From contig PDHQ01000141.1 in assembly GCA_003339415.1 (NCBI GenBank), positions 24,041-88,040 of the forward strand: a stretch of DNA of 64,000 bases, written 5' to 3'. The first letter of the stretch is position 1. Each line of letters opens with the position of its first letter. The stretch is from Ophiocordyceps camponoti-saundersi (nom. inval.). Its lineage: Eukaryota > Ascomycota > Sordariomycetes > Hypocreales > Ophiocordycipitaceae. This document shows positions 25,939 to 38,388 of this stretch, piece by piece. Under the pieces are notes generated by a model, which saw only the letters and a list, made by a program, of their open reading frames with translations, did no database searches and had not been told where the DNA came from. A program made the translations under genes and the position numbers.

Positions 25939-25968
25939 ACCTACCTAGGTAGGTAGGTAGGTAGGTAA
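25939..25968. repeat. Inverted TACC/GGTA array with CCTAGG centre
   Basis: TACC repeats turn directly into GGTA repeats through CCTAGG, so the array is partly palindromic and could form a hairpin. Similar switches occur near 3120-3135 and 22104-22133. Confidence 0.85.
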
Positions 25969-26824
25969 TAGACAGCCTCGGCTTCAGCCCGATGGCGTGT
26001 TTGGACAGACGGGAAAGCCATGGTTCCACGTCTTAACAACAACCCCCCCTTTTTCGCTGTCGATCTCGGCACCCTACATGCCTACCTGCCTACCTACCTG
26101 GAGCCTGCATGAGTGGCATCATGTATGTATGTATGTAGAAAAGCCAAGACGACGATAATAGATGAAGAAAGAGAAGAGGACGAGATGACGATGCTAATGG
26201 CATTTCCAAAGCCCAATATATGTATAATTAGATATAAACATATAAATATATGTAATATACATATAATTCATCATTCAAATACTACAAGTAAGAAGAGGCT
26301 GGCTTGGCTACACCGACGGAAAGTAATAGCCGGGACCTCGGCCAAAGTCACGCGAAATGTCGGCGCATCATTCCCGTGCAAACACTTGGACATTGTAGTA
26401 CATGCTCATACTGGATACACTACATACAACAGTACCAGGGCAGAGAAGGGTCATCCACAGCTGTATGTGTTTTTTTTTTCCTTTTTTTCTCTTTCCTTCC
26501 TTCAGATCCTCTTCCCTTTTCCGTTGCCCTTTTTTCTCCACCGGTGTACCGTCTAGAGGGGAACCCCCGATGAAAGGAGGGACCCCCGGCTTCGGAAAAC
26601 AAGTCCAGCGGCAAAGGGTTATTGGTCAAGATATGGAAGAAGAGAAAAAAAAACGACGTCACTCTTAATTGTGGTATGTACTGAGAGAGGCATGTAGCAG
26701 GGGAAGGGTAGGACCGTAGGAGAGGGGGGAGGGGGAGGGGGAAAAGGGTCTACATATTGTCTTATTACGGGCGGGAAGACACATCACTTTTGACAAGTCG
26801 CCGTGGCTGAGCCAGCAGCAACCC

Positions 26825-26904
26825 GTCAGTCAGTCAGTCAGTCAGAGCGTGTACATACATACATACATATGGATGGATGGATGGATGGATTGGATGGATG
26901 GATG
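26825..26904. repeat. Compound GTCA / CATA / GGAT microsatellite
   Basis: Three different tetranucleotide arrays lie almost end to end: GTCA at about 26825-26845, CATA at about 26854-26869 and GGAT at about 26870-26904. Confidence 0.9.
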
Positions 26905-27699
26905 TACGAATACATGGCATGTACAATATTGTATGCCTGTAGGTATGTACAAGGTAGTTTCACGACGGGCCTTAGAAATAGAGAGAGCTCTCTCTCTCTC
27001 TCTTTGCAAGGTTTTTGCAACGGGCGGAGGATGCATCGATCCCCGGCAGGTACTCCGTTCTTGGCAGCGCCGACGGTTTCGGTGCCGCCGTGACGAAACG
27101 CAGTACAACGCCATTCCCATTTTTATTTTCTCTGGTCAAAAGGGGGCAAAAAAAAAATCCTTTTACCTTTTTTTTGCCAGCCAAGGTGTGAGAAGGGTGG
27201 GAGGAGATGGGCGTGTGGCGGGGAGGAGAGCGGATGACGATGAGAATAGCTACGACGAAACCTGACTACATACATACTAACCTACCACTTGTCTAGACCT
27301 GAGCTACGTGAATAGGTAGGTAGGTAGGCAGGCAGATGGGTATGTTGATAGGCTCTAAGCTGCGGCACAGCTATTCTGTAATTTACAGGTATGTATGTAC
27401 GCCTAACACTTGGATGGGTGTGCATACTATGTATATCCCCTATACGGGTCAGACCGCCGCCATACCGGGATTCGCCCCGTCTGAGAAAGATGGAGGATGT
27501 GTGTATGTATGTATGTAGGCCAGCCAGGGTCTCTCCCTCCGACAACAGGACAAGGTCTGCTACGAACATGCCGTTGGTCTGCCTGGTGATGCCATTTTCA
27601 CTGCTTTACTGTACGGACGCCAGCCTAGGTTGAGCCCTTCCTCCCTGCAACGATGCCGCCGCTTCGGCTTGCCCCTCCCTGCAAGGCTCTCGCTCTCTT

Positions 27700-27716
27700 T
27701 CACACATACACACACA

Positions 27717-27747
<31 letters not shown>

Positions 27748-27780
27748 GCACTAACACGCACACGCACACGCACACACCCC
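27700..27780. repeat. CA / CT microsatellite
   Basis: Alternating CA and CT dinucleotide runs with a few interruptions. Antisense, they give a spurious cysteine-valine-rich open frame. Confidence 0.9.
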
Positions 27781-28130
27781 ACTCCGACGGCGAACTATCT
27801 GGTGCGTGTGGGATACGAAAGGTTGACCGCACTGTAATTACTCCCTCTTCTTCTTCTTCTCTTCTTCTTCCTTTTCTTCATCTTCATCTTCTGCTACATC
27901 TAACTACCAATTTGGGGCATCTTGGTCTACTGCTAAGCTAGGCATCATATGTATGGGTTATACATATGTTGTAGGCGTATTCTTGCCCTTGTTCTTAATA
28001 TCTTGACAACACCTTTGCATGCATTTCACATATAGTATGTACATACATACATACATATGTATGTAGGCATGTATATGTATGTATGTATGTACGCCGAGCC
28101 AAGACTGTTATTTTCTCTCGCTCTCTCTGC

Positions 28131-28163
<33 letters not shown>

Positions 28164-29869
28164 GGTCGATACCGAGCTCATGGTGCGCATAATATGCAGT
28201 CGTGAGTCTTCTGCCTCGCAGTACCCGATGCGGCCCATGTCGACGAATCGTTGAACTTGGGCGAGCCTTGCTTGCAGGGCCTTGGCCATTCATTTTCCTC
28301 TTGAAAGTGTCTACTGCATGTCTGTATGTATGTATGTAAGTACACTGCTACCCTTGCCGATGGTCGTCATCCATCCCAAGGCATGGCACCGCCCCGCCTC
28401 CTCTTCCTCCTCCTCCTCCTCCTCCTCCTCTTCTCCTCTCACCCCCCCCCTCTCCCGCCCCCCCCCCCCGTCCCCACCCCCCATCTACCCCTTCAACCCT
28501 GCTGACCTGGGCGGCACTCGTGACGACGGAAGATGCTTTTATTAACGTGTACGTTTACATCCAATTAGTGTTGCATGTACGGTATCCGTACGGAAATTGT
28601 AGTAAGCTTCGGTCGTCAAAGTCTTTTCCCCTAAAAAAAGAAAAAAGGAAAGGCGGAAGATGGACGGACAGGAAACGAAGTGGGAACGGGTCTGCCCGCG
28701 ACAACTCACGGAAGGGACAAAATGCATACCGTCTCTACTATGTATGTATGTGCTGTATGCATGTATGCATGTATGTATGTATGCATGCGGACAGACGCAG
28801 AGGATATGAGATGAACAGCGTCCTTTCAAACATCCAATGCGTAGGATCGAATAGATGTTTCCGCACATGCATACCTACCTATCTGCCTATCTAGTAGGTA
28901 CTACATAGGTAGCGTCATACAATCTAGCAGTGGCCGCCTAATCCGTACATCATATATGAGAGAGGGAGAGAGAGGGAGAGGGAGAGAGCAGTAGCCGTAC
29001 TAGTAGGTTAGTACTATAGTGCAGTCGACGACGACAACCCCAACGACGTCTTACACACACCCTTTCGGCTAATCCGTCGTCAGCTCTTCTTTTTTGTCTG
29101 GACCGCTTTCTGTCTGCAGCTTCCGGAGGGGCCTCGGCTACTGCGTCTGCGAGCTCGGCGCCAAAGCCGCTTGACCACCACCACCACTACCACCATTGTC
29201 ATTACCCATTATCATCATCATCATCGTCGTCATCATCATCATCATCATCATCATCGCAATCAACCAATCACCACCCTCCGCCCTTCCTTCCTCCCTCCTC
29301 CTTCTCTTCCTCTTTCATTCTTATCCTTTTCTTCTTGCAGCTCTTCCTCCTCTGCTTCATCCTTCATCATCATCATCATCTGCTACCCCTTTCAACGAAC
29401 TCCCTTTCCATTCCTTCATCTTCTGCTCATCGATCATATACATACATACATACACTTACTTGCAAACATGCATACCTACCATATACAATATCCACATCTC
29501 GTCGTCATGTAGAATATAGTCGCGGAACAAGGAAAAAGAAAAAGAGTGAGCCCCCGTCTGCTTGCTTGCTGCTGCTTGCTGCTGCTGCTGCTGCTCTCGC
29601 CGCTACTGCGACTCCGCCCCCGGGCTGTTCAGCCTTTCTCCGCTCGCCCGCCACTCCCCAGTCTCTCGTCCGGTGATTCGATTCTAACCAGAAGGGCGTC
29701 CATATGTAGAAAGCAGAAAGAAAAAACCCCGTACATACAAACATACATACATACATACATACGTGTATGTGTATGTATGTATGTGCGTACATACTTACTT
29801 ACATGCTATGATGCTACGCACGCAACATCCCCTGCCTTCGCCAAACAGCAGCATCTCCACTCGCACCGA

Positions 29870-30543
29870 CTCACGTCCCCCCCCCCCTCCTCCGTTCTCC
29901 ACCAGAGCCCGCTCCCACGCCGTCGACCTGTGCCCAGCTTTTCCCTCTCTCTTGGGGGCCTGTTCCTAAAAGGTTTTATTGTGGTTTTTTTTCTTCCCAC
30001 TCTCTCTTTCTCCCTCTCTCTCTCTCCCCCTCCCCCCGTCTTCATCTCTGTCTCTGTGTCTCTCCATCTGCCTCTCTCTCTCTCCTCTCTCTCACCCTCT
30101 CCCTCTTCACCTCTCTATATCTCTCCCTAGCTCTCTTTCTCTCGTGAGGAGGGGGAGGGTAACTTGACCGCCTGACCATGTTCTCATCGTCTTGAGTACT
30201 TGAATATCCGCCCGTCCCACGTCTCCCGCTTGGCGACCGAGACGGGACCCTGGGCCTCCCTCTTGTGTCCTCGCTCGACCCGCTCGGATTCCTGAGACGC
30301 TTGTGTCCATATCAACCGGCGCTCGTCGCCGCCTCCGATCTCGCCCCTGAGCGCCGAACGCCTTCTTCAATACCCCCCCCCCCCTCCCCTTCCTCTCCCA
30401 CCCTCCCCTTCCTCCTTCTCCCCCCCCCCCCTGGTCCATTGCATCTCATCCTCGACGACTGTTTCTATATCCTCTACCTCCCTCCCTCCTTGACCTCTCC
30501 TGCCTCTTCACCATCGTCATCAAATCCCGACCGTCTCATAGTT
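29870..30543 (+). promoter_or_regulatory. Pyrimidine-rich leader of the copper-fist gene
   Basis: The region is dominated by C and T on the + strand, with several runs of nine or more C near 29878, 30372 and 30421. It ends at the ATG of the copper-fist gene and probably covers its transcription start and 5' UTR. The role is inferred from composition and position. Confidence 0.4.
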
Positions 30544-31959
30544 ATGCTGATAAACGGCGAAAAGTATGCCTGTGATGCTTGCGTCAGAGGCCACCGCGTC
30601 AGCAATTGCCAACATGCCGGTAAGCAAGCTTGCCCCTGGCTGTTACTCAACGATGCTCATCCGTTCCGGCCCGCTCCAGATCGACCGCTACAGCACATCA
30701 ACAAAAAAGGCCGTCCGGTCTCCCAATGTCAACATTGCCGCACCATGCGCAAATCGCGCTCCGCTCACGTCAAGTGCGACTGCGGCGAGAAGACGAGCAA
30801 GTGTGCTCATCTACAGCAGCCCGTCGACGGTCACAAAGGTGACTTTTTTTTCCCTTGACAATCCATGCCACCCTTCTCCCGTCATCCGACTGACCCGTCT
30901 CCCGTCACAGAGACGTGCTGCTGCAATCACGGTGGTCGCTGCACCTGCTCCCTCGAAAAGAAGCTCTCGCTCGATACGGTGCCCGAATCCGATTCAGACG
31001 GCTGCGAGGCCGCGTCTTCTCTCAACCTGGCGCTGCGAACAAAGGGTGCTTCGATGGCCCGGAGAAGACGGGCAAACACGGCCCAAGACAACGTCCTGGC
31101 CTTTGACCAGAATGGCCACCACAAACCCGTCACGAAGCTGAATCGCGCCGCCCATAAGTGCGGTCCCTACCAGCTCAGCCGCGTCAGCGCATCGGCCAGC
31201 CCCGGCAGCATCGCCTCCGACGGTCCGCTATTCTCGTCGGAAAATCAACAGTCCGTGCCGACTCCGGTCTGTTCCTTCCGCTCTCGGTCGTCGGTCCAGG
31301 AGCAGCGCCGAGTCAAGTCGGAGACGACGTCGCCGCGACTCAACAGCGGCGGCTTCGCCAGCCTCAACAGCGCCCTCCCTAGGCTAGATCTATCCAACAT
31401 CGACTACGGCGCATCGACGACGAACAACAGCAATAACGGCAACGGCCTCGACATGTTCGGGTCCTGTCTGCCGCCTGATCACGACGCGGCCGTGTACAGC
31501 GCCGGCATCAACGTCCCCTCCGTCGACTGGAACCACTACAAGTTCGGCGATGTCAAGGCCGACGCGCCTCCTTCGAGCTTCGGACACCCCTTCGGCGGCG
31601 GCATCGTCGACTTCGCAAACGGTTCCGACCACATCCCGCGCCTAGCCAACACGACATCAACTTCGGGCGACGTCTCCGAGGTTGAGGACGCCATGAGCGG
31701 AGATTTCAATCCCAGGTTCGGTCCCGGCGGTTTCTTACGTCACCAAGGCGGCAATCTCCTCGGCCAACTCAGCAGCATCGACTATGACAGCTTCTACCAG
31801 AACAAGACGGAGAGCGCGGGTCTGGTTCCGAATGCCATCTCGATGGTTGAAGAAGACGCGGCGTTTTGGATGCCGGGTTATAACGATGGCATAACCGCCA
31901 TGGAAGAAGGCCCGAATCCTCTAGGTCCCACCAACGTCGAAGGGTACTGGGAGATGTGA
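30544..31959 (+). CDS. Copper-fist transcription factor
   Basis: Exons 30544-30619, 30680-30838 and 30911-31959 encode 427 aa. Introns of 60 and 72 nt split the DNA-binding domain. The N-terminus is a textbook copper fist: MLINGEKYACDAC, zinc ligands C10, C13, C22 and H24, minor-groove motif KKGRP at 34-38, then the Cys array C42, C45, C58, C60, C67 and the CCC..CTC cluster at 81-91 that binds Cu(I) in the Ace1/Mac1 family. The rest is Ser/Asn/Gly-rich with no membrane segment, as expected for an activation region. Family role: copper-dependent control of copper uptake or metallothionein genes in the nucleus. I see no repeated Cys-rich C-terminal block like that of Mac1 or GRISEA, so the type (activator in high or in low copper) is open. 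The start is fixed because the fist begins at residue 1. Confidence 0.94.
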
Positions 31960-34387
31960 CGCCGTGCCTCTCCGTCCCCCCCCCCCCCCTCGCTTCTACA
32001 TCCTTTCTTTTCATCAGCTACCACCTACCACCTCATACATACATCTACACCTGCCTCTGAATTTTACTTCTTGTTCTTCTCCTTCTTCGTTTCAACAAAC
32101 AAAATACCCAACGCGGGGGCCGCAATTAATTGTCACCCGTCTTCAGTCCTCTTCAGTTCACTTCACCCATACATTTTCGGGAGGTAGAGCTTGATTTTCA
32201 ACACATACCTTGAGGCTTTCCAACTACACAGCCCGCCCGCCCAGCGTGCCTTTCTTTGGGGGTTTTCTTCTTTTTTTTATATTCACTACCCCTGAGCAAC
32301 TACGATTACATAGAGATGACCACGCAACTGAGCCTCTTTTTTTTTTTTTGCTTCTTGCCTTTCTTCGCCTTTCCCTGTTCCTGCTTTGCTACTTTCACCT
32401 TTTTCGAGGAGCTTTCCAGATTTGGAACAAAAAGAAAGAAAAACATGGAAGCGTTTTGGAGTTTCTTTACTTTTCGTCCTTCTAAGCGATGCGACTTCTG
32501 TTTATCTGTTTTTTTTTGTTCATCTTTCGTTCGAGTGGTTAGGTTCCGTACGTTCGTCCTCTCACGATGGCGATATGTGGTCGTTGTTTTGGCTTTTTTT
32601 GACTCGTTGCTTTACTTCCTTTTTTTTTCCTTAACGACTCAGGTTATGACTAGAAAGAGACGACGATGATGACTTTTTTCCACATGTCTACAATACTCTC
32701 TACCGTTGTTCTGTTTACTCTTTTATCATCGTTAGTAGGTATCTTCTGAAGAAACAGGGGGGGGAAAAAGGAGAAAGGAAAATGACATCAAACCGAGAGA
32801 GTCTTAGCCCTCCCATTTCCGCGGTGTGTTGTGGATCCTTCGGGGCCTTCCGGCCAGAGAGGGTTCCATCTCTCGCTCTTCCGTCGCGTACCCCCACACC
32901 CGATGCCCGTTACAGTGGTAGGGCAACCAAATGAAGGTCGGGGATCCACACGTGACTTTGATCCCCGAATAGAGGTAGAGATACATACATTGTACGTATT
33001 CTTCTAGAAACGTGCCTATCGGGAAGTGACGATTCCATTCCTTTGGCTGTCACGAGGTCGACCCCGAGTCACGGGCAGGATCGAGCAGAGGATGCTGCGA
33101 AGCTTTCAAGGTTCTCGGCACCTTGTCATGAATAATTCTAGACCTCTACCCAGCTTGCTGTACGGTAGGCTTTATATGTGCGGATATGCATCTATAGATA
33201 GACTAGTACATGTGTGTGTATCTGCCGCTTTCGTTATCATGATCATGATTCATCTACCGATGCAAAGCGGGGTCCTAGACCCTAAGGGTTGAGTTTTTTA
33301 AGTTGTGACCCATTCGCTCAATTCCTAAAACGGCATACATACATACATACACATAGGTACGGAGTTTACATATAGCCTATAGGTAGGTATCTATCTAGGT
33401 ACATACGTGACACACGTTTACCTAGCAGTTGTCAGAAAGTAGGAAAGACTAAGCTCGGCCCGATGCCGTTTCTCTTCCTCGTTTTTCCTTCGTTCTCAAG
33501 CCTAGCCCCACACACACACATCTCCACCCCGCAACTCGCAATCCCCCCCCCCCCCCGCACTGCACGCCTCGGATCCGGCGGCTTTCTCCGGGGGATCTCA
33601 GAGGTGGGGTAAAGCGTTCTTTTTTTTTTCCTTTCCACGTTGATTGATTATTGTGGGGCTTGGCACGTGGCGATTGCCCCTTGCACGTGGGGTATCGCTC
33701 GTGTGACGGACGACGATGGTGATGAAGGGTTGAGATCGAGATAATGGGAGTTTTTTTTGGGGGTGCTTTACGTGCGTGCGTACATGTGCTTGCTTAGTTG
33801 GAAGGTGGTGGCTTTTTTTACTCATTGAATTATGGATACAGACAACATACATATATCGCACATGAATTGCTCGAGGGGATGAGACCTGATCTCGTGCATA
33901 GATGGAAACCTGGGCATGTATGTTGTTTGTATGTACGACTACGCACACGCCTGTTTCGTCTTCGTATCTGTCGATGATTGCTCTCAGCTTCAATCGTATC
34001 GCTTGCATACATACTACATACATACTTGCTAGGTACGCTTGAGCTACGCCTTGTTGCAAAAGTCGTCCCCTAGCATTGACGATAGTGGCATCATGTGCGT
34101 TCTCTCCCCTCCCCCCACCATCGCTGCTCGGAGACATCGTCACAGAGCCTGGCGCAGTCGCCGAGGTAATCGCGAAGAAACGGGCCAGCCAAGACACTAC
34201 TTTACAGCTAAAAGGCCTCACCTACCTACCTACCTACCTACCTACGGGGCAGCCATGTAAGGCGCTGCAAGAGAAGATGGAGGCAAAAAAAACATCTCCC
34301 CGACGACGAACCTGTACAAAAGTCAAAAACAAGAATAGAAAATTCCCCCCTCCCGACTAACGCGTCGACGTCTCTCCCCGCTCCCTC
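31960..34387. other. Intergenic between two convergent regulator genes
   Basis: No gene is supported. The left part is T-rich 3' flank of the copper-fist gene (several T runs, 32200-32650), with CATA and GGTA microsatellites at about 33340-33420 and 34220-34246. A 207-codon minus-strand frame at 33598-34221 crosses simple repeats and has no family features. Confidence 0.6.
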
Positions 34388-36720
34388 TCACGGCACGGAC
34401 AGGTAACCTGCCGCCAAGACCGGTCCAAAGGCCACTTCGCCGTCCGCCACCGTCATGCCCTCGTGCGCAGTCGCCAGGTCCGCCAGGTGTTGCAGTCCTT
34501 GGCTGGCCGTCGCCTCCGCAGACGACGGCGGCCTCAGCTGCTCGGCCAGCCGCACCTGCACCCTGTCCCAGTGTCCGTCCGGCGCTGCCTCCACCATATC
34601 TCGGATCCGCTGCGTCGCCTCCTCGCGCGTCCTGTCCATCTTGGCCAGCTTCGTCAGACACACTGCCGCCAAGGAGGCAAAGTGTCGCGTCAACGGGCTC
34701 TGTCGCTGTCCGCCCGCCACCAATAGCCTGCTCAGCTCCCGCGCCGGCCACATCATCTCCAGCGCCGTCATCCCCGGCGTCAGTAGCGTTACTAGTAGCC
34801 GGCAGTGCCAGTACGCCAGGTGCACCAGCGGACACGTCGTCACGTCCACGTGCGCCGGCAGGTCTTCTCTGTAGTCGTCAACGTAGTCTGCCAGGATCGA
34901 CGCTATCGTTTCGTCTGCCGTTGTCGCCCCGGCCGGCATCCGCGACAGTACTGACGCAATTTTCCCGACGACCTTGGATAGTCCTGCTCGCCGATGTGTC
35001 AGTCTCGTCCATATCGTCCTCTGTGTCCGTAGCCACTCACTTGTCAGGTAGAAGCAGACCTCGCCCAGGACCGCTATCAGGCCGGCGGGCGCCACTACGC
35101 TGCGGTCGGGAACCAATACCGGCTTCCCCGTGCCCGCCGCGTGCCAACGATCCATGAGAACCAGCGACCACCATATCTTGAGCGCCATTGCTTCGTCCGA
35201 ATCGACGTCCGTAACATCTGCGTTGCTGAGCTTCCAGAGTTTCATGCTGTTGGCCAGCGCCACCGCCCGCGCTAAAAGCGACGGTAAAGTCGACAGTTCT
35301 CGTCGGTCGGCATCCATGCTGAGCAGTAACAGTGTCTGAGTGTGTACCATGTCCGCTGCCCGGTTGCCCGGCCCATCGCTGTTCTCCCACTCTCGTAGGA
35401 GGGCGTCGGCGTGCTTGACGTCGCCTCCTTGCTGTATCGCCGCCGCGAGCGCGATCCGGAAAGCCTCCCGGAGAGACAACGGGCATTGCGATAGCAAAGA
35501 CTGCATACGCCATGTGCTGCTGGGTAGAATTGGAAACGCTGATTGCATCGTCATCAAGTACCTATAGAGAGAATCTTGTCAGCCACAGGGTTCTGTCCGT
35601 GTTGAGAGGAGAACTGACTCCTTGAGGGCTCCCTCATCCACGTCGAGCACTTCTTCGACGTCGGCCATCGAGGCATCCATCGATGCCACCGGCGGCTTCG
35701 AGGGAGTCGTCTCGGGCTTGATTGCCGTTGGCTGGGACGCAAGAGCACTGTTAGCGTACGCTTCATGAGAGAATCCCTCGGACGAGGTTGGCGGTCGAGG
35801 TTCAGAACCCCAAGGTGCTTGGCGGGTCGTCACCGGCGTGTTGACATCGCCCGTCGAGATGCTCGAATACGGCCGCTTTCGGCTCATGTCATCGCCATGT
35901 TCGTGGCTTCGAGGTCGATCGGAAGCGAAAAGCTTGTCGATATCGTCCTGCGTCAAATTGCCCTCTGATTCGAGCCGGTTTTCTAGGCTCGAGAGTCTGT
36001 CTGCAATCTCCTTGATATAACTGCAGTCGAGTCAGCTCGCCAGCAGTGCTCTCGTTCCGGAAACAGGAGTCCTTACCCCTTACTAGGTCCTCGCTTTTGA
36101 GGCACACGGCTGAACAGGCAGCGGATGGATGACCGCGCGCAGCTGGAGCACGGGTTATCACCAGAGTCTGTTTGCGCATCGCACTTAATCTTCTTGCGTC
36201 GACATTCATCACAGGCACGGGACACCTTGGATCGTTTCCTCGGCGGGACGCCGTCGTTCATCTGATACTGAGGTGGTCCCACCGGCAGGGCCAGGTGGTC
36301 CGTCGTCGGCGTATCGTGCACGTACTGGGCGGCTGGATGATGCTCGGCCTCGGGATGGGGCATGATGCTGCGCATTCCGTGCTCATCGACGTTCATGTTA
36401 GGATCCGTGGCCGGTATCATGGGGTTGCCGGCTAGCCCGTCGCCAAGCTGAGCGGCAAGCTGAAGCTCTTCTAGGTTGGCCGGCCGCGAGACGTGCTGAG
36501 GCGGCGACGCCGAGTCGGGCGGTGGCATCTGACCTTGTTCAGGACCCTGTCCGTGGACAGCCTCATGCTGACCGTGCGGTTCGGACTGATCCGCGTGCTC
36601 TGGCGGCCCGTCACGGGCGTTGGCGTGATAGAAAGGCCCTGCATCCATGGCCTCGGCGCTCGGTGACGGGTATGTGAGGCCTGAAGCCTCCTCGGGCTCG
36701 GCCTGCCTGCTCGGGCTCAT
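34388..36720 (-). CDS. Zn2Cys6 transcription factor, RGT1-like
   Basis: Four exons (36720-36077, 36020-35619, 35561-35041, 34983-34388) give 720 aa. The introns are 56-57 nt, each with a CTGAC branch. The binuclear zinc cluster is complete: C170, C173, C180, C191, C194 and C201 in CDECRRKKIKC..CSSCARSSIRC. A coiled segment (YIKEIADRLSSLENRLESEG) follows and begins right at intron 1. A disordered linker comes next, then a fungal 'middle homology' region (about 350-650) with the conserved FYLTRLSKVVGKI, which only appears if intron 3 is removed. The cluster plus SKGYIKEIADRL resembles glucose-responsive RGT1-type regulators, so control of sugar transporter or glycolytic genes is the best guess. 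Intron 3 (34984-35040) has 57 nt and no in-frame stop, so the unspliced frame stays open. The ATG at 36720 is the only start I can support. Confidence 0.85.
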
Positions 36721-37519
36721 CGCGTCGAGAGCGGCTGGGCGGTGCTGGCGTCGAGGGGCCAGTACTTTTGCTTCTTGTCGCCAGCTGCTTGGGTAAGAAC
36801 TAAGGGGGCATCGGCTGCTTCCACCTCTCTTTCGGGCGAAAACGCGGCGAGAGTCCTGTATGAGCTGAGGCCATGATTAGCTGGACGACGATGCCAATCA
36901 ACGAACGGCCGGCTCCTCCGTGAGGGTATCAAGGGCTGGTGGCGGATGGGAAGCTCTACTCACAGCTCTAGGAACGGCGAATGATAAATGCGATGGGCCT
37001 GTCGCCCGTCCAACGGAAAGGGAAGAACTCGGTGCCGTCCTTGGGTGTTTTTGACCCTTGGATTTCGGCCACGGACAAGGAAAAATTTTTCGGACGAGGC
37101 GGCGGCGAAAGCTCGGCCAAAGTGAGGGGTTTGCTATAGGATGCTGAGTCATCGCGGCATGTGAGTTGGTCCGCGCTCCGACCACCTGCGACGACCAACC
37201 CCTCGGACCCCTCCCTGCGCCTGGCCCGCTTTCTGCTTCTTCGTCGCCGTTGGCGCTTTGGCCAAGGTTGGACCGCACGGACAGAGTATCTCATTCAGAA
37301 GAGTCAGGGAGGGTATGTACACAGAGCGAATGTTTGTACTTACGTTTGTTGAATCTTCAAAGGCATTCCCTGCGACCATGACTCGCCTGACAGCTGAGAC
37401 GTAGCGTGCAGACACCTTATTTCGATCTTTACACGCAACACAGCGTCTCCCGTCATGGCCTCACATTGTCAAGACTAGTTGTGTGCTCACTCACGGACTC
37501 TGTGCCACCGGACGACGGC
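36721..37519. other. Divergent promoter region, Zn2Cys6 factor / methyltransferase
   Basis: No gene is supported. Short frames on both strands (up to about 130 codons) are Arg/Pro/Ser-rich and look random. The region must hold both 5' flanks. Confidence 0.55.
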
Positions 37520-38388
37520 ATGGATGCAATCGAATTGCAGAAATGGGCCTACGTCCAAGACGTACCGGACGACATAGCCTCTGTCAGGGACCTGCTCCGA
37601 ACCTACAGCAGCATCCCCGAGCAAGACATTGACGGTCGCCTCCGGCAAGCGGTGAGCATCGGCCACCTTGGCTTCTCCCGCGCCCAGCTGACCCGGCTCA
37701 GCGCGAAAACGCCTGGTGCGTCGCGCGCTGTCCCTCAGTCGGCCGCTGGAGGTTTCTCCGCCTGTACGACAGCGAGGACCCCTGTTACCGGCAGGTAGTG
37801 TTTAGGCTGAGCGTCCCCGGGTCTAGGGACGTCTTCCTGGATCTAGGTTGCTGCGTCGGTCAGATAATACGTCAGCTCCGCGCTGTCGGAGTCCAGGGAC
37901 ATAAGCTGATCGGAACCGATGTGAAGTCCGAGTTCATCGAAATCGGCTACGAGCTGTTTGGCGATCGCCACCGTCTGGGCGCATCTTTTGTCGTCGGTGA
38001 CATGGTCGACCCCGACGATGGCCGTCTCGATCAGCTACGCGGCGCGGTGACCATCATCTATGCCGGTAGCTTCTTCCATCTCTTCACCTGGGTCCAGCAG
38101 CTGTACATTGGTAAGCGCTTGGTGAGCTTCCTGAAGCCAGGTTCCAAGAACGGCCTTGTTTATGGCAGACACGTCGGCACCACGCGGCCAGGCGAGCTGT
38201 CGGTGGGCAACAAGTCGGTTTACCTTCACGACCGAGACAGCTTTCAGCGGCTCTGGGACGAGATCGGCGGCTTGACCAAGACCCGATGGAAGGTCGAGAT
38301 GGAGGTGACCCAGGAAGCCGTCTGCCTCTTGCAGCGGCGGCAGAAGCATCTGCGGCCGGTGAGCTTTACAGTGTATCAAATATCGTGA
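37520..38388 (+). CDS. SAM-dependent methyltransferase, small fungal type
   Basis: Exons 37520-37651 and 37702-38388 encode 272 aa; the 50-nt intron has a GTGAGC donor and CAG acceptor and is in phase 0. After splicing the protein reads through RENAWCVARCPSVGRWRFL and then the class I methyltransferase motif I VFLDLGCCVGQ (about 88-98), motif II LIGTDVKSEF and FVVGDMVDP. The C-terminal half includes FHLFTWVQQL and GLVYGRHVGTT. Architecture and length match the small fungal methyltransferases often found with polyketide or terpenoid genes, but no such cluster surrounds it here, so substrate and pathway are unknown. The first in-frame ATG is at 37520. The open frame continues upstream without an ATG, so an additional 5' exon is possible. 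It lies 530 nt upstream of PAN2 on the same strand. Confidence 0.8.

Larger units (their letters stand above)
21299..30543. other. Long divergent intergenic region, phytochrome / copper-fist gene
   Basis: About 9.2 kb with no supported gene on either strand. Open frames reach about 290 codons (23898-24764), but all are low complexity or composed of translated microsatellites (runs of S/L, T/H, Y/I). It contains many simple repeats: GGTA arrays at about 21545-21606, CATA/CCTA at about 22065-22133, TAGG at 24757-24796, poly-G at 25845-25869, GTCA/CATA/GGAT at 26825-26904, CA/CT at 27700-27780, CATA and CT at 28036-28160, CCT at 28400-28440, ACC/ATC at 29175-29256, and CATA/GTAT at 29740-29795. 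The last 650 nt before the copper-fist ATG are very pyrimidine-rich. Noncoding transcripts cannot be judged from sequence alone. Confidence 0.6.

Noticed and set aside
28400..29260. Trinucleotide runs (CCT, ACC, ATC) as coding repeats
   Set aside because: They lie in frames with frequent stops on either side and no conserved sequence; simple microsatellites.
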